A stretch of DNA of 64,000 nt from Erythrobacter aureus (lineage in GTDB: Bacteria; Pseudomonadota; Alphaproteobacteria; Sphingomonadales; Sphingomonadaceae). The notes beneath the pieces are model-generated. The model worked only from the letters and a program-made list of their open reading frames with translations, was not told the origin of the DNA and did no database searches. The stretch lies in the NCBI RefSeq assembly GCF_003355455.1, contig NZ_CP031357.1:1838501-1902500 (forward strand). Direction: 5' to 3'. Both the position numbers and the translations under genes were made by a program. Positions 62,052 to 64,000 of this stretch are shown piece after piece; positions within the stretch are counted from its first letter, which is position 1; the number at the start of each line of letters is the position of its first letter.

Positions 62052-62747
62052 ATGACGATGCTCAAGACTTCGCTTGCCATTGCTGCCGCGCTGACGCTCG
62101 CTGCAACTCCCTTCGCCGTCCACGCGCAGGACGAGGCCGCTGCGGCGGAACCTGAACCCGCTGCCGACACGCGCGTCTTCACGCCCGTCAGCTTCGACGT
62201 CAACGAAGATCCCGAGAACATCCTGCTGCTCGACCTGTCGAATGGCGAGCGGGTGGCAATTCGCCTGAAGCCCGACTGGGCACCCAATCACGTCGACAGG
62301 GTCAAAAGGCTGGCCCGCCAGGGCTTTTACGACGGCGTGATTTTCCACCGCGTAATTGACGGTTTCATGGCGCAGACGGGCGATCCCACGGGCACCGGGA
62401 CGGGCGGTTCGGACCTTCCGGATATCGCCGAAGAGTTCAGCCGGATGCCGCATGTGCGGGGCACGGTATCCATGGCGCGCGCGGCGGACCGCGACAGCGC
62501 CAACAGCCAGTTCTTCATCGTGTTCTACCCGCGCCTGAATCTGGACAACAATTACACCAATTTCGGCCGTGTGATCTCCAACATGGCTGCGGTCGACGCC
62601 ATCGAGCGTGGCGAGCCGCCCGCAAACCCGACACGCATTCTCCAGGCCTCGATCGCGGCCGACAACAAGCCGGTGCCGGTCAACACCGCCCCGCGCGTAG
62701 CCGACGAGATCAGCGTGGACGATCTCAACGCGCCGATCCGCGAATAG
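62052..62747 (+). CDS. cyclophilin-type peptidyl-prolyl isomerase, exported
   Basis: A 231-residue protein with a signal peptide (ending TPFAVHAQ) and an acidic linker. The cyclophilin core has GVIFHRVIDGFMAQTGDPTG and SANSQFFIVFYPR, so it should be active in the periplasm. ATG 62058 is a possible alternative start. It lies 41 bases before queA on the same strand. Confidence 0.93.
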   Translation: MTMLKTSLAIAAALTLAATPFAVHAQDEAAAAEPEPAADTRVFTPVSFDVNEDPENILLLDLSNGERVAIRLKPDWAPNHVDRVKRLARQGFYDGVIFHRVIDGFMAQTGDPTGTGTGGSDLPDIAEEFSRMPHVRGTVSMARAADRDSANSQFFIVFYPRLNLDNNYTNFGRVISNMAAVDAIERGEPPANPTRILQASIAADNKPVPVNTAPRVADEISVDDLNAPIRE

Positions 62748-62788
62748 CATTTGCGCGTAATGGGCCGCGTCCCTAAGCGGCGCTGGCG

Positions 62789-63817
62789 ATGAAAGTCGAC
62801 CTTTTCGATTTCGAGCTTCCGCCCGAGCGGATAGCGCTACGCCCCGCGCGTCCGCGCGATGCCGCGCGTATGCTGGTCGTGCCCAAGGAAGGCCCCTTCG
62901 AGGATCGCGGTGTACGCGATCTACCGAACTTGCTGCGCGCCGACGACATCCTCGTCTTCAACGATACTCGCGTCATTCCCGCCCAGCTAGAGGGTCGTCG
63001 CGGGCAGGCCAGGATCGGCGCCACATTGCACAAGCGGATCGATTTGCGGCGATGGCAGGCCTTTGTCCGCAACGCCAAACGCTTGCGTGTCGGCGATGTC
63101 GCGGAATTCGGAGGCGGCGTAACCGCTATCGCCGAAAAACGCCTTGCCGATGGCAGCTTCGTTCTGCATTTCGAAGGCGATGAGCCGGTCGAGGTGCTGC
63201 TGGAACGGGCGGGGCGCATGCCTTTGCCGCCATACATCGCCGGAAAGCGCGACACCGACGAACGCGACCGCGAGGATTACCAGACCATGTTCGCGGCGGA
63301 GGACGGCGCCGTTGCCGCGCCGACGGCAGCCCTTCATTTTACGCCCGAATTGATCGCGGCTCTGGAAAGGGCGGGGGTCGGACGCGAGACGCTGACATTG
63401 CATGTCGGGGCGGGGACCTTCCTTCCGGTGAAGGCCGAGGATACCGACGATCATGCGATGCATTCCGAGTGGGGACGCATCGAGCCCGACATGGCTTCAC
63501 GGCTCAACGCGGCCCGCAAGGCCGGGGGGCGGGTGATCGCGGTCGGTACGACCAGCCTCCGCCTGCTCGAAAGTGCCACGGATGAGGGCGGCGTAATCCA
63601 TCCTTTTGCCGGAGACACCGACATCTTCATCACGCCGGGTTATCGGTTCCGCGCGGTCGACGGGCTGATGACGAATTTTCATTTGCCCAAATCCACTTTG
63701 ATGATGCTGGTCAGCGCGCTGATGGGCCGAGAACGCATGATGGCCGCCTATGAGCACGCTATAGCCAACGAGTACCGCTTCTACAGCTACGGCGATTCTT
63801 CGCTCCTGCTTCCCTGA
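62789..63817 (+). CDS. queA: S-adenosylmethionine:tRNA ribosyltransferase-isomerase
   Basis: A 342-residue enzyme of queuosine synthesis. It opens with MKVDLFDFELPPERIALRP and has VFNDTRVIPAQL, the MPLPPYI block, LHVGAGTFLPVKAEDTDDH (in part: VGAGTFLPV) and FRAVDGLMTNFHLPKSTLMM (in part: TNFHLPKSTL). These are QueA signatures. A tgt gene, its usual partner, is not downstream: a convergent regulator gene ends next to the queA stop. Confidence 0.96.
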   Translation: MKVDLFDFELPPERIALRPARPRDAARMLVVPKEGPFEDRGVRDLPNLLRADDILVFNDTRVIPAQLEGRRGQARIGATLHKRIDLRRWQAFVRNAKRLRVGDVAEFGGGVTAIAEKRLADGSFVLHFEGDEPVEVLLERAGRMPLPPYIAGKRDTDERDREDYQTMFAAEDGAVAAPTAALHFTPELIAALERAGVGRETLTLHVGAGTFLPVKAEDTDDHAMHSEWGRIEPDMASRLNAARKAGGRVIAVGTTSLRLLESATDEGGVIHPFAGDTDIFITPGYRFRAVDGLMTNFHLPKSTLMMLVSALMGRERMMAAYEHAIANEYRFYSYGDSSLLLP

Positions 63818-64000
63818 TCAGGAAAACAGGTTTTCGGTGTTGAGCAGCCTGTCGATGAGCGCATCGTCGGCCGGTATGCGGCCATCCAGCATGAGCATTG
63901 CGATACCATGCGCGATCGACCACGCTTGCAGAGCGAGCGTTTCGGCCCGTTCCGGATTGTCGGCCAGTGCCTGCGTATAGGCAGTCAGCAGTGCGCGTGC
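63818..64000 (-). CDS. TetR/AcrR-type regulator, C-terminal part (cut by window edge)
   Basis: The last 60 codons of a minus-strand gene that continues beyond the window. The sequence has AWSIAHGIAMLMLDGRIPAD, which fits the WHG-type C-terminal domain of TetR regulators. The DNA-binding part is outside. Its stop touches the queA stop (convergent). Confidence 0.7.
   Translation of the reverse strand, partial: ARALLTAYTQALADNPERAETLALQAWSIAHGIAMLMLDGRIPADDALIDRLLNTENLFS

Overview
This window looks like a chromosomal segment of a GC-rich alphaproteobacterium, most likely Sphingomonadales and probably close to Erythrobacter/Qipengyuania. The reasons are the PrsK-PrsR-PrsT exosortase-associated cluster, the ImuA-ImuB-DnaE2 mutasome with GAAC-N7-GAAC LexA boxes typical of Alphaproteobacteria, small palindromic repeats of the kind common in sphingomonads, and the mix of housekeeping genes. 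The species call is inference. There is no phage, transposase, integrase, CRISPR array or rRNA gene. No gene-free stretch exceeds 300 bases.

Layout. 1-8600: an XRE/ScfR-type regulator, a small membrane protein, then a tight plus-strand cluster of a polyprenyl-phosphate sugar transferase, the kinase PrsK, the sigma-54 activator PrsR and the TPR lipoprotein PrsT, probably for export or control of an extracellular polysaccharide. 8641-13644: transporters (SBF-like, DUF475, NSS), panB and a flavin-binding-like protein. 13741-23569: a DNA damage island. imuA-imuB form one transcription unit. A radical SAM SplB-like gene, a DUF4130-UdgX fusion and dnaE2 form a second. Each unit has its own perfect LexA box, and an alpha carbonic anhydrase gene lies between them on the other strand. 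dnaE2 carries two palindromic repeats inserted in frame. 23693-34147: extensin-like and META-like proteins, then a complete phosphate regulon on the minus strand (phoR, an OprP-type porin, pstSCAB, phoU, phoB) with three-repeat Pho boxes before the porin and before pstS. 34211-34406: two identical tRNA-Glu genes. 34491-42530: recJ, a flavodoxin-like protein, two poorly known proteins (one AHH-nuclease-like), nitronate monooxygenase, an amidohydrolase and a MASE1-GGDEF diguanylate cyclase. 42527-52498: leucine and isoleucine/valine synthesis (leuA with a candidate leader peptide; ilvB, a 99-residue protein, ilvN, ilvC), with a thioesterase, an epoxide hydrolase, a frameshifted alpha/beta hydrolase and an FMN-dependent dehydrogenase between. 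52608-64000: miaA/serB (divergent genes with overlapping starts), coq4, a heme-membrane protein, a nitroreductase, purL, a membrane pair that includes a 30-residue peptide, xseB-ispA-coaD, a peptidyl-prolyl isomerase, queA and the end of a TetR-type regulator.

The best candidate for an under-described system is the SOS island. It puts a suicide-type uracil-DNA glycosylase (UdgX, with the KRRxH loop) and a spore-photoproduct-lyase-like radical SAM enzyme in the same LexA-controlled operon as the translesion polymerase DnaE2. This suggests one inducible lesion-handling module. The individual families are known; the functional coupling is inference.
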